The notes: a model not told the origin generated them from the letters alone. A stretch of 64,000 nucleotides of DNA from Pseudomonas marginalis (GCF_001645105.1 NZ_LKEG01000060.1:140383-204382), one strand, 5' to 3'; positions 35,488-45,881 are shown, numbered from the stretch's first letter. A program made the numbers and translations.

Positions 35488-35515
35488 TTGACATTCGCTG
35501 CCTAAGCAGTAACAT
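35488..35515 (+). promoter_or_regulatory. Promoter of the MarR-efflux operon
   Basis: TTGACA (35488-35493), a 16-base spacer and TAACAT (35510-35515) resemble a sigma-70 promoter. The first MarR palindrome fills the spacer, so a bound repressor would block polymerase directly. Confidence 0.65.
35497..35510. promoter_or_regulatory. MarR operator 1
   Basis: GCTGCCTAAGCAGT, flanked by ATTC and AAC; near-copy of operator 2 and located 33 bases upstream of it, about three helical turns. Confidence 0.75.
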
Positions 35516-35529
35516 CTCGTCACACATTC

Positions 35530-35543
35530 ACTGCCTAGGCAGT
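35530..35543. promoter_or_regulatory. MarR operator 2
   Basis: ACTGCCTAGGCAGT is a perfect 14-base palindrome in the predicted leader, 17 bases before the marR start. Confidence 0.8.
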
Positions 35544-35559
35544 AATAAGGTGACTTCCG

Positions 35560-36033
35560 ATGCCCCACTTCACCCCTGACAGCTTTCGCAACTGCCACCT
35601 CGGCCTGCTCCTGGGCCGGGCGGCGCTGCTCAAGGACCGCATCATCGACACCCATATGGAGCCGCACGGCGTGACCGCTGCGCAGTTCAAGGTGTTGATC
35701 ATCATTGCCCAATTCGACGTCGATACCCCGGCGGAACTGTGCCGCAACCTGTCCCTGGACAGCGGCTCCATGACCCGCATGCTCGACCGCCTGGAGCAAA
35801 AAGGCCTGCTGGCGCGTCAGCGTTCCGACCAGGACCGGCGCCAGGTGCGGCTGGTGCTCACGGCAGACGGCCAGCGCCTGGCCGACATGCTGCCGCACAT
35901 CGGCGCCCAGTCGATGAACGAATTGGCCGGCGCCCTGGAGCCCGGCGAGTTGGAAACCCTGGAACGAATCCTCAAGAAAATCCTGGTAGCTGCGGGTGAC
36001 GCCATTGTCATCCAGCGGGTAGGTGACCAATGA
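35560..36033 (+). CDS. MarR-family repressor of the adjacent efflux operon
   Basis: A 157-residue MarR-type winged helix protein: TAAQFKVLIIIAQFDVDTPAELCRNLSLDSGSMTRMLDRLEQKGLLAR includes helix, recognition helix and wing, and SDQDRRQVRLVLTADG is the family wing hallmark. It is the first gene of a four-gene operon encoding a tripartite drug pump and overlaps the outer-membrane gene by ATGA. The two ACTGCCTAxGCAGT palindromes upstream are its probable binding sites, implying autoregulation relieved by pump substrates. Confidence 0.92.
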   Translation: MPHFTPDSFRNCHLGLLLGRAALLKDRIIDTHMEPHGVTAAQFKVLIIIAQFDVDTPAELCRNLSLDSGSMTRMLDRLEQKGLLARQRSDQDRRQVRLVLTADGQRLADMLPHIGAQSMNELAGALEPGELETLERILKKILVAAGDAIVIQRVGDQ

Positions 36034-37481
36034 ACACACGCGTACTCAGCCTGGTGCTGGTGGCCATGAGCATGGCCGGTTGCGCCAACTACAGCGGTCT
36101 CGACACCCAAGGCAAACGCCTCGACGCGAGCACCCTGCAAAGCGGAAAAACCCTGAGCGGTGCGACCTTGTCGAGCGCCGCCTGGCCCAGCGCCGACTGG
36201 TGGAAAAGCCTCGGCGACCCACAACTCGACGGCCTGATCCAGGAAGCCCTGCAAAACAGCCCCGACATGCAAGTCGCCAGCGCTCGTGCCCACCAGGCCG
36301 AAGCCGCCGCCTACGCCGCCAACGCCGAGCGCATGCCGACCCTGGATGCCAGCGCCGGCGTGAGCCGTTCGCGCCTGGCCAAAGACCAGGACCCACGCGG
36401 CGAGGGTGATGCCTATTCGACCGTGCGCAACATCGGCGCCAGCTTCAATTACAACTTCGACCTCTGGGGCGGCCAGCGCGCTGCCTGGGAAGCCGCGTTG
36501 GGCGAGGCGCGTGCCGCCCAAGTCGACCAGCAGGCGGCGCGCCTGACGCTGGCCGCCAATGTGGCCAAGTCTTACAGCGACTTGGGGCAAGCCCATATCG
36601 TGCGGGACCTGGCCAATGACGACCTCAAGCGCACCCGGCAGATGCTCGACCTGGGCAAGCGCCGCCTGAACTCGGGCATCGACAGCCAGTACCAGTACCA
36701 GCAGACCGAAAGCCTCGAAGCCAGCGCCCAGTCGCAGCTGATCGACGCGGAAAAACAACTGCAGAGCGCCAAGATTGCGTTGGCGGTGTTGCTCGGCAAA
36801 GGCCCTGACCGTGGCAGTGAACTGGCCCGGCCCGCCGTGCTGAAACCCAGCGCCGTTGCCGTGCCATCGGTGCTGCCGGCCGAGCTGTTGGGCCGTCGCC
36901 CGGACCTGATCGCCGCGCGCTGGCGCGTCGAGGCGGCGGGCAAGAACATCGATGCGAGCAAGACCCGCTTCTACCCCAACCTCAACCTGAGCGCGAGCGC
37001 CGGGGCCGAGTCGTTGCTGGGCGATGCGATGTTCGGTTCGGCCAGCCGCTTCTTCAATATTGCACCGACGGTCTCGCTGCCGATCTTCGACGGCGGCCGC
37101 CTGCGCGCCGACCTCGATGCCCGCGACGCCGACTACGACCTGGCGGTGGCGCAGTACAACAAGACCCTGGTGCAAGCCCTGGGTGATATCGGTAACACCC
37201 TTTCGCAACTGCGCGACACCGGCCGGCAGATCCAGGCCCAGCGACACGCTGCGGACATTGCCCAGCAGTCCTACGACACCGGCGTGCAGCGCTATAGCTC
37301 CGGGATCGGTAACTACCTGGATGTACTCAGCATCGAACAGCAATTGCTGCAGGCCCAGCGCCAGTTGGCAACGCTGAATGCCGCGCAGATCGATCTGTCG
37401 ATTCAATTGATGCAGGCCCTGGGCGGCGGCTACAGCGCCGACAACGTGGCTGCGACCACCCCAGCCACCCGCACGGAATAA
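36030..37481 (+). CDS. Outer-membrane efflux lipoprotein (NodT/OprM family)
   Basis: A 483-residue RND/MFS-type outer-membrane factor. The lipobox MSMAGC with Cys near residue 17 marks it as a lipoprotein. Two tandem OEP (TolC-like) repeats follow (~60-250 and ~265-460), with the NodT-family GRRPDLIAARWRVEAAGKNI in the middle. It forms the outer exit duct of the pump together with the HlyD-family adaptor and the DHA2 transporter encoded next. Translation is coupled to marR. Confidence 0.93.
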   Translation: MNTRVLSLVLVAMSMAGCANYSGLDTQGKRLDASTLQSGKTLSGATLSSAAWPSADWWKSLGDPQLDGLIQEALQNSPDMQVASARAHQAEAAAYAANAERMPTLDASAGVSRSRLAKDQDPRGEGDAYSTVRNIGASFNYNFDLWGGQRAAWEAALGEARAAQVDQQAARLTLAANVAKSYSDLGQAHIVRDLANDDLKRTRQMLDLGKRRLNSGIDSQYQYQQTESLEASAQSQLIDAEKQLQSAKIALAVLLGKGPDRGSELARPAVLKPSAVAVPSVLPAELLGRRPDLIAARWRVEAAGKNIDASKTRFYPNLNLSASAGAESLLGDAMFGSASRFFNIAPTVSLPIFDGGRLRADLDARDADYDLAVAQYNKTLVQALGDIGNTLSQLRDTGRQIQAQRHAADIAQQSYDTGVQRYSSGIGNYLDVLSIEQQLLQAQRQLATLNAAQIDLSIQLMQALGGGYSADNVAATTPATRTE

Positions 37482-37496
37482 TTTGAGGTATTTGTT

Positions 37497-38699
37497 ATGG
37501 CCACTGCCGAAAACACCCCTGCAAGCGAACAACCCAAGCAAGACAACAACCCCCGCAAACGCAAAGTGATGCTGATCGGCCTGACGCTGATCGTCATCCT
37601 CGCCGTGGTCGGCGTGTGGGGCTGGTATGAGCTTTACGGCCGCTTCAGCGAAAGCACCGACGACGCCTACGTGAACGGCAACGTGGTGGAAATCACCCCG
37701 CTGGTCACCGGCACCGTGGTCAGCATCGGCGCCGACGACGGTGACCTGGTCCACGAAGGCCAGGTGCTGATCAACTTCGACCCGAACGACGCCGCCGTCG
37801 GCCTGCAAAGTGCCCAGGCCAACCTGGCCCGTACCGTGCGCCAGGTGCGCGGCTTGTACAGCAACGTCGACGGCATGAAGGCCCAGGTCAATGCGCAGAA
37901 AGCCGATGTGCAAACGGCCCAGGACAACTTCAACCGCCGTAAAACCCTGGCCCAGGGCGGGGCGATTTCCCAGGAAGAGCTGTCCCACGCCCGTGACAGC
38001 CTGACCGCCGCCAAGAACGCGTTGACCAACCTTGAACAGCAACTGAAAACCAGCAACGCGTTGGTGGACGACACGGTGATCAGCTCCCATCCGGATGTGC
38101 AGGCCGCCGCCGCGCAATTGCGCCAGGCCTACCTGGCCAATGCGCGCAGCACCCTGATCGCACCGGTCACCGGCTACGTCGCCAAGCGCACCGTGCAACT
38201 GGGCCAGCGCGTCCAGCCCGGCACAGCGTTGATGGCGGTGATCCCGCTGAACCAGCTGTGGATCGACGCCAACTTCAAGGAAACCCAATTGCGCGATATG
38301 CGCATTGGCCAACCGGTGGACATTGAGTCGGACATCTACGGCAGCGACGTGAAGTACAGCGGCACTGTGGACAGCTTGGGCGCCGGTACCGGCAGCGCAT
38401 TTGCCCTGTTGCCGGCGCAGAACGCCACCGGCAACTGGATCAAGATCGTGCAACGGGTGCCGGTGCGCATCCATATCAACGCCGAGGAGCTGGCCAAGCA
38501 CCCACTGCGCGTGGGCTTGAGCACCGTGGTCAATGTGGACCTGCACGACCAAAGCGGCCCGGTGCTGGCGCAACAGGCGCCGCAAAAGGCCTCGTTCACC
38601 ACCAACGTGTATGACCGCCAATTGGCCGAAGCTGACGCCATGATCACCCAGTTGATCCATGACAACAGCCTCGCCGCTCCCAAGGCTGCGCAACGCTGA
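37497..38699 (+). CDS. Periplasmic adaptor (EmrA/HlyD family)
   Basis: A 400-residue membrane-fusion protein with one N-terminal helix (~23-45, VMLIGLTLIVILAVVGVWGW), a biotinyl-lipoyl beta barrel start STDDAYVNGNVVEITPLVTG, a long alpha-helical hairpin (~95-205) and the second half lipoyl domain LIAPVTGYVAKRTVQLGQRV. It connects the DHA2 transporter in the inner membrane to the NodT duct, as EmrA does in E. coli. It overlaps the transporter gene by one base. Confidence 0.93.
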   Translation: MATAENTPASEQPKQDNNPRKRKVMLIGLTLIVILAVVGVWGWYELYGRFSESTDDAYVNGNVVEITPLVTGTVVSIGADDGDLVHEGQVLINFDPNDAAVGLQSAQANLARTVRQVRGLYSNVDGMKAQVNAQKADVQTAQDNFNRRKTLAQGGAISQEELSHARDSLTAAKNALTNLEQQLKTSNALVDDTVISSHPDVQAAAAQLRQAYLANARSTLIAPVTGYVAKRTVQLGQRVQPGTALMAVIPLNQLWIDANFKETQLRDMRIGQPVDIESDIYGSDVKYSGTVDSLGAGTGSAFALLPAQNATGNWIKIVQRVPVRIHINAEELAKHPLRVGLSTVVNVDLHDQSGPVLAQQAPQKASFTTNVYDRQLAEADAMITQLIHDNSLAAPKAAQR

Positions 38700-40228
38700 T
38701 GAGCAATAACGCCTCCTTCACGCCACCCAGCCTGTTGATGGCCACTATTGGCCTGTCGCTGGCGACCTTTATGCAGGTGCTCGACACCACCATCGCCAAC
38801 GTGGCGTTGCCGACCATTTCCGGCAACCTCGGCGTGAGTTCGGAGCAGGGCACCTGGGTGATCACCTCGTTTGCGGTGAGCAACGCCATCGCGTTGCCAC
38901 TCACCGGTTGGCTGAGCCGCCGGTTTGGCGAGGTGAAGCTGTTTTTGTGGGCGACGATGCTGTTTGTGCTGGCGTCGTTCCTCTGTGGTATTTCCACGTC
39001 GATGCCTGAACTGATCGCCTTTCGGGTCGTGCAAGGCCTGGTGGCCGGGCCGCTGTACCCGATGACGCAGACGCTGCTGATTGCGGTCTACCCGCCGGCG
39101 AAGCGGGGCATGGCCCTGGCGCTGCTGGCGATGGTCACGGTGGTGGCGCCGATTGCGGGGCCGATCCTCGGCGGTTGGATCACCGACAGCTACAGCTGGC
39201 CGTGGATCTTCTTCATCAACGTGCCCATCGGCATCTTTGCGGTGATGGTGGTGCGTTCGCAACTGAAGAAACGCCCGGTGGAGACCAGCTACCAACCTAT
39301 GGACTACGTGGGGCTGCTGAGCTTGATCGTGGGGGTTGGCGCCTTGCAGATCATCCTCGACAAGGGCAATGACCTGGATTGGTTTGAGTCCAACTTCATC
39401 ATCATCGGCGCCGCGATTTCGGTGATTGCCCTGGCGGTGTTCATCATCTGGGAGATGACCGACAAGCACCCGGTGGTGAATCTGCGGCTGTTCGCCTACC
39501 GCAACTTCCGCATCGGCACCATCGTGTTGATCCTGGGTTACGCAGGCTTCTTCGGCATCAACCTGATCCTGCCGCAATGGTTGCAGACCCAGATGGGCTA
39601 CACGGCCACGTGGGCGGGCCTGGCGGTGGCGCCGATCGGCATCCTGCCGGTGCTGATGTCGCCGTTCGTGGGCAAATACGCGCACAAGTTCGACCTGCGC
39701 CTGTTGGCAGGCCTGGCGTTCCTGGCGATTGGCTTGAGCTGCTTTATGCGTGCGGGCTTCACCAATGAGGTGGACTTCACGCACATCGCGATGGTGCAGC
39801 TGTTCATGGGGATCGGCGTGGCACTGTTCTTTATGCCGACCTTGAGCATCTTGATGTCCGACCTGCCGCCGCACCAGATTGCCGACGGCGCAGGTCTGGC
39901 GACGTTCCTGCGGACCTTGGGCGGTAGCTTTGCCGCTTCGCTGACCACCTGGATCTGGATCCGCCGCGCGGACCAGCACCATGCGTACATGAGCGAGAAC
40001 ATGACCACCTACGACTCCGCGACCCGCGATGCCTTGCAGGCGCTCGGCGGGGCAGGGCAGAAGGCCTACACGCAGTTGGACCAGATCCTCACCAGCCAGG
40101 CGTACATGATGTCCACCGTGGATTACTTCACGTTGCTGGGGTGGATGTTCATGGCGTTGATGTTGCTGGTGTGGTTGGCCAAGCCGCCGTTTGGCGCCAA
40201 GGCCGGGCCGGAAGCCTCAGGCCACTGA
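38699..40228 (+). CDS. DHA2-family MFS drug exporter (EmrB-like)
   Basis: A 509-residue inner-membrane transporter with 14 predicted helices (DHA2). MQVLDTTIANVALPTISGNLGVSS is motif D1 and GWLSRRFGEVKLF motif A; motif C, GPILGGWITDS, is present near residue 155. It exports hydrophobic drugs by proton antiport through the adaptor and duct encoded upstream. The downstream REP hairpin likely ends the operon. Confidence 0.93.
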   Translation: MSNNASFTPPSLLMATIGLSLATFMQVLDTTIANVALPTISGNLGVSSEQGTWVITSFAVSNAIALPLTGWLSRRFGEVKLFLWATMLFVLASFLCGISTSMPELIAFRVVQGLVAGPLYPMTQTLLIAVYPPAKRGMALALLAMVTVVAPIAGPILGGWITDSYSWPWIFFINVPIGIFAVMVVRSQLKKRPVETSYQPMDYVGLLSLIVGVGALQIILDKGNDLDWFESNFIIIGAAISVIALAVFIIWEMTDKHPVVNLRLFAYRNFRIGTIVLILGYAGFFGINLILPQWLQTQMGYTATWAGLAVAPIGILPVLMSPFVGKYAHKFDLRLLAGLAFLAIGLSCFMRAGFTNEVDFTHIAMVQLFMGIGVALFFMPTLSILMSDLPPHQIADGAGLATFLRTLGGSFAASLTTWIWIRRADQHHAYMSENMTTYDSATRDALQALGGAGQKAYTQLDQILTSQAYMMSTVDYFTLLGWMFMALMLLVWLAKPPFGAKAGPEASGH

Positions 40229-40250
40229 TTCCGAAAACGTACAACATCCA

Positions 40251-40286
40251 AATGTGGGAGGGGGTTTGCCCCCTCCCACATTTGGA
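40251..40286. repeat. REP palindrome after the efflux operon
   Basis: AATGTGGGAGGGGG-tttg-CCCCCTCCCACATT is a perfect 14-base-pair stem between the convergent DHA2 gene and lpxH. No long U tract follows, so termination efficiency is uncertain. Confidence 0.8.
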
Positions 40287-40320
40287 TCTTTGTTCATATT
40301 GGATTTGTGGTGTCTGAGGT

Positions 40321-41070
40321 TCAGGCGCCGGGCAACGCCAATTGCGGGTTCACAAAATCAAACGCCGTCAATTGGAACCCTTGCTCATCCACCTGCAATG
40401 CCCAGCCTTGCTTATCCCAATCCCCCAGCACAATGCGCTTGGCCGCCTGGTCGCCAATCTGCAGCTTATGGATGGCAGGCCGGTGCGTGTGGCCGTGGAC
40501 CAGGGTGCGCACGCCAAATTGCTGCATCACCCGTGGGACTTCCTCGGGTGTCACATCGACAATGTCGTTGGCCTTCATGCGCGTCTGCGCACGGCTTTCG
40601 CTGCGCAGCTTGCGCGCCAGCGTGTGCCGCGTGGGCAGCGGCAGATGCCGCAGGATAAACAACACAATCGGGTTGCGCAGGATGCGCCGCAGCTTCATAT
40701 AGCCGACGTCGCGGGTGCAGAGGCTATCGCCGTGCATCAACAGCACGGGCTCGCCATGGAGCTGCACGACACTCGGGTCCTTGAGCAAGGTGGCACCTGC
40801 GGCTTTGCAGAACGCCTTGCCGATGAGGAAATCGCGGTTGCCGTGCATGATGAAAATCGGGGTGCCGCTGTCGCTCAGCTCGCGCAGGGCTGCGCAAATC
40901 GAATGCTGGAAGGGGGTCATCCCATCGTCGCCAATCCAGGCTTCAAAGAAGTCCCCCAGAATGTACAACGCCTGGGCGCCACGGGCGCGGTGGTGGAGCA
41001 GATCCAGAAACGCCCGGGTGATGTCCGGGCGCTCCTCTTCCAGATGCAAATCTGAAATCAGCAATATCAC
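40321..41070 (-). CDS. lpxH: UDP-2,3-diacylglucosamine hydrolase
   Basis: A 249-residue calcineurin-like phosphoesterase of lipid A synthesis, hydrolysing UDP-2,3-diacylglucosamine to lipid X at the inner membrane. The metal motifs are SDLHLEEERPD (D-x-H), LGDFFEAWIGDD (GD), MHGNRDFLIG (GNH/D-type), MHGDSLC and GHTHRPAI (GHxH), all intact. Starts at GTG (41070) and overlaps ppiB by 4 bases. Confidence 0.93.
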   Translation of the reverse strand: MILLISDLHLEEERPDITRAFLDLLHHRARGAQALYILGDFFEAWIGDDGMTPFQHSICAALRELSDSGTPIFIMHGNRDFLIGKAFCKAAGATLLKDPSVVQLHGEPVLLMHGDSLCTRDVGYMKLRRILRNPIVLFILRHLPLPTRHTLARKLRSESRAQTRMKANDIVDVTPEEVPRVMQQFGVRTLVHGHTHRPAIHKLQIGDQAAKRIVLGDWDKQGWALQVDEQGFQLTAFDFVNPQLALPGA

Positions 41071-41570
41071 CCAACGATCTCGGCTTTCTCGACGATAACG
41101 TCTTCTACCGGAACGTCCTGGTGGCCGGCTTTACCGGTGGTTTGCACGCCTTTGATCTTGTCGACGACGTCCTGGCCTTCGGTCACTTTACCGAATACCG
41201 CGTAGCCCCAGCCCTGCACGTTCTTGCCGCTGTGGTTGAGGAAGGCGTTGTCGGCGACGTTGATGAAGAACTGCGCGGAGGCTGAATGCGGCTCCATGGT
41301 ACGGGCCATCGCAACGGTGTACTTGTCGTTGGAAAGACCATTGTCCGCTTCGTTCTGGATGCTTGGACGCTTGTCTTTCTTTTCTTTCATGCCAGGCTCG
41401 AAACCGCCGCCCTGGACCATGAAGTTGCCGATGACACGGTGGAAAACGGTGTTTTCGTAGTGGCCGGCTTTAACGTACTCGATGAAGTTGGCGACGGTGA
41501 TCGGCGCTTTCTCGGCGTTCAGCTCGATGACGATGTCACCGTGGTTGGTGGTCAGTTTGACTTGAGTCAT
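41067..41570 (-). CDS. ppiB: Peptidyl-prolyl cis-trans isomerase B (cyclophilin)
   Basis: A 167-residue cytoplasmic cyclophilin that speeds proline isomerisation in folding proteins. FHRVIGNFMVQGGGFEPGMKE holds the catalytic Arg and Phe-x-x-x-x-Gln pattern; SASAQFFINVADNAFLNH continues the active site. No signal peptide is present. I set the start at the ATG encoding MTQVKLTTNHGDI (41570). It is divergent from glnS and shares its short promoter region. Confidence 0.93.
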   Translation of the reverse strand: MTQVKLTTNHGDIVIELNAEKAPITVANFIEYVKAGHYENTVFHRVIGNFMVQGGGFEPGMKEKKDKRPSIQNEADNGLSNDKYTVAMARTMEPHSASAQFFINVADNAFLNHSGKNVQGWGYAVFGKVTEGQDVVDKIKGVQTTGKAGHQDVPVEDVIVEKAEIVG

Positions 41571-41819
41571 GTTCACTACTCTTTTCAGGGAATTCGTGGG
41601 TTTGGACGCCTGGGCGCCTCGACCGGTCTGGCTAAACAGAGGCCAAGGGGCGCAGTTTAGCGTGACCTGCAGGAATTTCGAGGTGGTTTTTTACCGCCTA
41701 TGCAATAAATGCTGCAGTTTTCGGTGCTGGCCTGTCAGGTGCTTGACAGCATCGGCTATGATATCGCCTTTGTTTTATCTGGCCTCACCCGGCCACGAAC
41801 CTGTCTGTTCAAGGATCCT
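41571..41819. other. Divergent promoter region of ppiB and glnS
   Basis: About 250 bases between two housekeeping genes read in opposite directions. It holds promoter-length AT stretches near 41680-41710 and 41755-41775 but no gene, palindrome or repeat that I could support. Confidence 0.4.
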
Positions 41820-43520
41820 ATGAGCAAGCCCACTGTCGACCCTACCTCGAATGCCAAGGCCGGACCTGCCGTCCCGGTCAATTTCCTGCGCCCGATCATC
41901 CAGGCGGACCTGGATTCGGGCAAGCACACGCAGATCGTCACCCGCTTCCCGCCAGAGCCCAACGGCTACCTGCACATCGGTCACGCCAAGTCGATCTGTG
42001 TGAACTTCGGCCTGGCCCAGGAGTTCGGTGGCGTCACGCACCTGCGTTTCGACGACACCAACCCGGCCAAGGAAGACCAGGAATACATCGACGCCATCGA
42101 AAGCGACATCAAGTGGCTGGGCTTCGAATGGTCCGGTGAAGTGCGCTATGCCTCGAAGTATTTCGACCAATTGTTCGACTGGGCCGTCGAGCTGATCAAG
42201 GCCGGCAAGGCCTACGTCGACGACCTGACGCCTGAGCAAGCCAAGGAATACCGTGGCACCCTGACCGAGCCGGGTAAGAACAGCCCCTTCCGCGACCGTT
42301 CGGTGGAAGAGAACCTGGACCTGTTCAACCGCATGCGCGACGGTGAGTTCCCGGACGGCGCCCGCGTGCTGCGCGCCAAGATCGACATGGCCTCGCCGAA
42401 CATGAACCTGCGCGACCCGATCATGTACCGCATCCGTCATGCCCATCACCACCAGACCGGTGACAAGTGGTGCATCTACCCCAACTACGACTTCACCCAC
42501 GGTCAGTCGGACGCCATCGAAGGCATCACCCACTCCATCTGCACCCTGGAGTTCGAAAGCCATCGCCCGCTGTACGAATGGTTCCTCGACAGCCTGCCGG
42601 TACCGGCGCACCCGCGTCAGTACGAATTCAGCCGCCTGAACCTGAACTACACCATCACCAGCAAGCGCAAGCTCAAGCAACTGGTGGATGAAAAGCACGT
42701 GCACGGCTGGGACGACCCACGCATGTCGACGCTGTCGGGCTTCCGCCGTCGCGGCTACACCCCGGCATCGATCCGCAACTTCTGCGACATGGTCGGCACC
42801 AACCGTTCCGACGGCGTGGTCGACTTCGGCATGCTCGAATTCAGCATCCGCCAGGACCTCGACGCCAACGCGCCGCGTGCCATGTGCGTGCTGCGTCCGT
42901 TGAAAGTCGTGATCACCAACTACCCGGAAGACAAGGTCGACCACCTCGAGCTGCCGCGTCACCCGCAGAACGAAGCGCTCGGCGTGCGCAAGCTGCCGTT
43001 CGCGCGTGAAATCTACATCGACCGTGATGACTACATGGAAGAACCGCCGAAGGGCTACAAGCGCCTGGAGCCGAACGGCGAAGTGCGCCTGCGTGGCAGC
43101 TACGTGATCCGTGCCGACGAAGCGATCAAGGACGCCGATGGCAACATCGTCGAACTGCGTTGCTCCTACGACCCGGAAACCCTGGGCAAGAACCCTGAAG
43201 GCCGCAAGGTCAAAGGCGTGATCCACTGGGTGCCGGCCGCTGCCAGCGTCGAGTGCGAAGTGCGCCTGTACGATCGCCTGTTCCGCTCGCCGAACCCTGA
43301 AAAGGCTGAAGACAGCGCCAGTTTCCTCGACAACATCAACCCTGACTCCCTGCAAGTGCTCACCGGTTGTCGTGCCGAGCCATCGCTTGGCGACGCACAG
43401 CCGGAAGACCGTTTCCAGTTCGAGCGCGAAGGTTACTTCTGCGCGGATATCAAGGACTCGAAACCCGGTCATCCGGTATTCAACCGTACCGTGACCTTGC
43501 GTGATTCGTGGGGCCAGTGA
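41820..43520 (+). CDS. glnS: Glutamine-tRNA ligase
   Basis: A 566-residue class I aminoacyl-tRNA synthetase that attaches glutamine to tRNA-Gln. PEPNGYLHIGHAKSI holds the HIGH motif; YTITSKRKLKQLVDEKHVHGW carries the KMSKS-equivalent with TSKRK in place of MSKRK, as in other glutaminyl-tRNA synthetases. The C-terminal anticodon-binding beta barrels follow from ~350. The ATG at 41820 was chosen over the longer frame opening at 41709. cysS follows 15 bases later. Confidence 0.96.
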   Translation: MSKPTVDPTSNAKAGPAVPVNFLRPIIQADLDSGKHTQIVTRFPPEPNGYLHIGHAKSICVNFGLAQEFGGVTHLRFDDTNPAKEDQEYIDAIESDIKWLGFEWSGEVRYASKYFDQLFDWAVELIKAGKAYVDDLTPEQAKEYRGTLTEPGKNSPFRDRSVEENLDLFNRMRDGEFPDGARVLRAKIDMASPNMNLRDPIMYRIRHAHHHQTGDKWCIYPNYDFTHGQSDAIEGITHSICTLEFESHRPLYEWFLDSLPVPAHPRQYEFSRLNLNYTITSKRKLKQLVDEKHVHGWDDPRMSTLSGFRRRGYTPASIRNFCDMVGTNRSDGVVDFGMLEFSIRQDLDANAPRAMCVLRPLKVVITNYPEDKVDHLELPRHPQNEALGVRKLPFAREIYIDRDDYMEEPPKGYKRLEPNGEVRLRGSYVIRADEAIKDADGNIVELRCSYDPETLGKNPEGRKVKGVIHWVPAAASVECEVRLYDRLFRSPNPEKAEDSASFLDNINPDSLQVLTGCRAEPSLGDAQPEDRFQFEREGYFCADIKDSKPGHPVFNRTVTLRDSWGQ

Positions 43521-43535
43521 TTTAAGGGAAATGTC

Positions 43536-44924
<1,389 letters not shown>

Positions 44925-44941
44925 TCGGTAAACGCTGAATG

Positions 44942-44975
44942 AAAAACGCCCCGACTGGTTCGGGGCGTTTTTTTG
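44942..44975 (+). terminator. Rho-independent terminator of cysS
   Basis: AAAAACGCCCCGAactggttCGGGGCGTTTTTTT: a 10-base-pair GC stem with T7, 18 bases after the cysS stop. Confidence 0.92.
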
Positions 44976-45002
44976 CACACCGTTTTAGTGAGCGGCTCAC
45001 CT

Positions 45003-45109
45003 GATCCAGTGTGGGAGGGGGCTTGCCCCCGATGACGGTGGTTCAGTCAACATATCTGCCAACAATGCCGCCGCCTTCGAAGCCTCGCTGAAGCTCGACA
45101 TCTCCCACA
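45003..45109. repeat. Direct 107-base repeat, copy 1 (REP-containing)
   Basis: It starts GATCCAGTGTGGGAGG and ends CGACATCTCCCACA. The copy at 45167-45273 differs at 2 of 107 positions. The inner part has the REP palindrome at one end and an inverted TCCCACA tail at the other. Confidence 0.9.
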
Positions 45110-45166
45110 GGGGATTAGCGATATCCATGAGATTTACAGCCGGGCTGTTTTCTCCGTGCCAACAGC

Positions 45167-45273
45167 GATCCAGTGTGGGAGGGGGCTTGCCCCCGATGAC
45201 GGTGGTTCAGTCAACATATCTGCCAACAGTGCCGCCGCCTTCGAAGCCTCGCTAAAGCTCGACATCTCCCACA
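45167..45273. repeat. Direct 107-base repeat, copy 2 (REP-containing)
   Basis: Second copy of the 107-base unit, 164 bases downstream of the first, with only two substitutions. High identity implies recent local duplication. The remaining 57 bases between copies contain no gene. Confidence 0.9.
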
Positions 45274-45290
45274 TTTGGATCGTGCCTGCT

Positions 45291-45809
45291 TCATTCCCTC
45301 ACTGCGCCGCGCCGAACGTAATCGACCCATTCATACGCTAGGCCCTCATGCTCCCTGACACCATGATGGCAGACCTCGATGAATTCATCCTCGAAGCTGG
45401 GAAACCGGGCTTCCCCTTCGTGATCGTCGTTGAACAGGGTAAGGTAAAGCCTGTCCACCCGATCTATCACCTGGTCATATAGCTCCGGGCCGCCACCGAT
45501 ATGAATTTCCTCGGGATGGTAGGAAGCCGCGCATTCCAGCGCTGATGCCAGCGAGCGGCAGACCACAGCCTGCTCGTGTTCAAAGGCCGGGTTGCGCGAC
45601 AGCACGATATTGGGACGATCCGCCAGTGGTCGTCCACTGAGTGCGATCACCGATTCAAAGGTCTTGCGGCCCATGATCACGGGCTTTCCGATGGTTTTGG
45701 CGGCGAAGCGGCGCATGTCGTCCGGGACCATCCGTAAGAGCCCGCCCGCTTTGCCGATAGAGCGGTTACGGCGGCCCATTCCTGCCACGACTGCGATGGG
45801 TATAGCCAT
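45291..45809 (-). CDS. Dihydrofolate reductase-like protein (second copy type)
   Basis: A 172-residue DHFR-fold protein. AAGGA lies 7 bases before the ATG at 45809. It keeps MGRKTFESV (NADPH site) and GGGPELYDQ (dinucleotide-binding turn), and Asp31 in MVPDDMRRF sits where the substrate-protonating acid is expected. The nearly invariant active-site Trp (LPW/LLW) is replaced by Arg26 (CGG, one base from TGG). It is therefore a diverged DHFR: it may be less active, have altered ligand preference, or act on another pterin. No thyA or folate gene adjoins, so it is unlikely to be the housekeeping folA. Confidence 0.82.
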   Translation of the reverse strand: MAIPIAVVAGMGRRNRSIGKAGGLLRMVPDDMRRFAAKTIGKPVIMGRKTFESVIALSGRPLADRPNIVLSRNPAFEHEQAVVCRSLASALECAASYHPEEIHIGGGPELYDQVIDRVDRLYLTLFNDDHEGEARFPSFEDEFIEVCHHGVREHEGLAYEWVDYVRRGAVRE

Positions 45810-45881
45810 GATCGGTTCCTTCAGCGAAATGGCGGTGGCGTAGATGCCCTTCCACATTTTTGACCGTGCTCATTCAAGTAA

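Noticed and set aside
41709..41819. Longer glnS start
   Set aside because: The 37 extra residues are not part of the GlnRS family and cover the promoter region; ATG at 41820 fits.
45003..45273. CRISPR-like repeat array
   Set aside because: There are only two long (107-base) copies with one 57-base spacer and REP content, and no cas genes.
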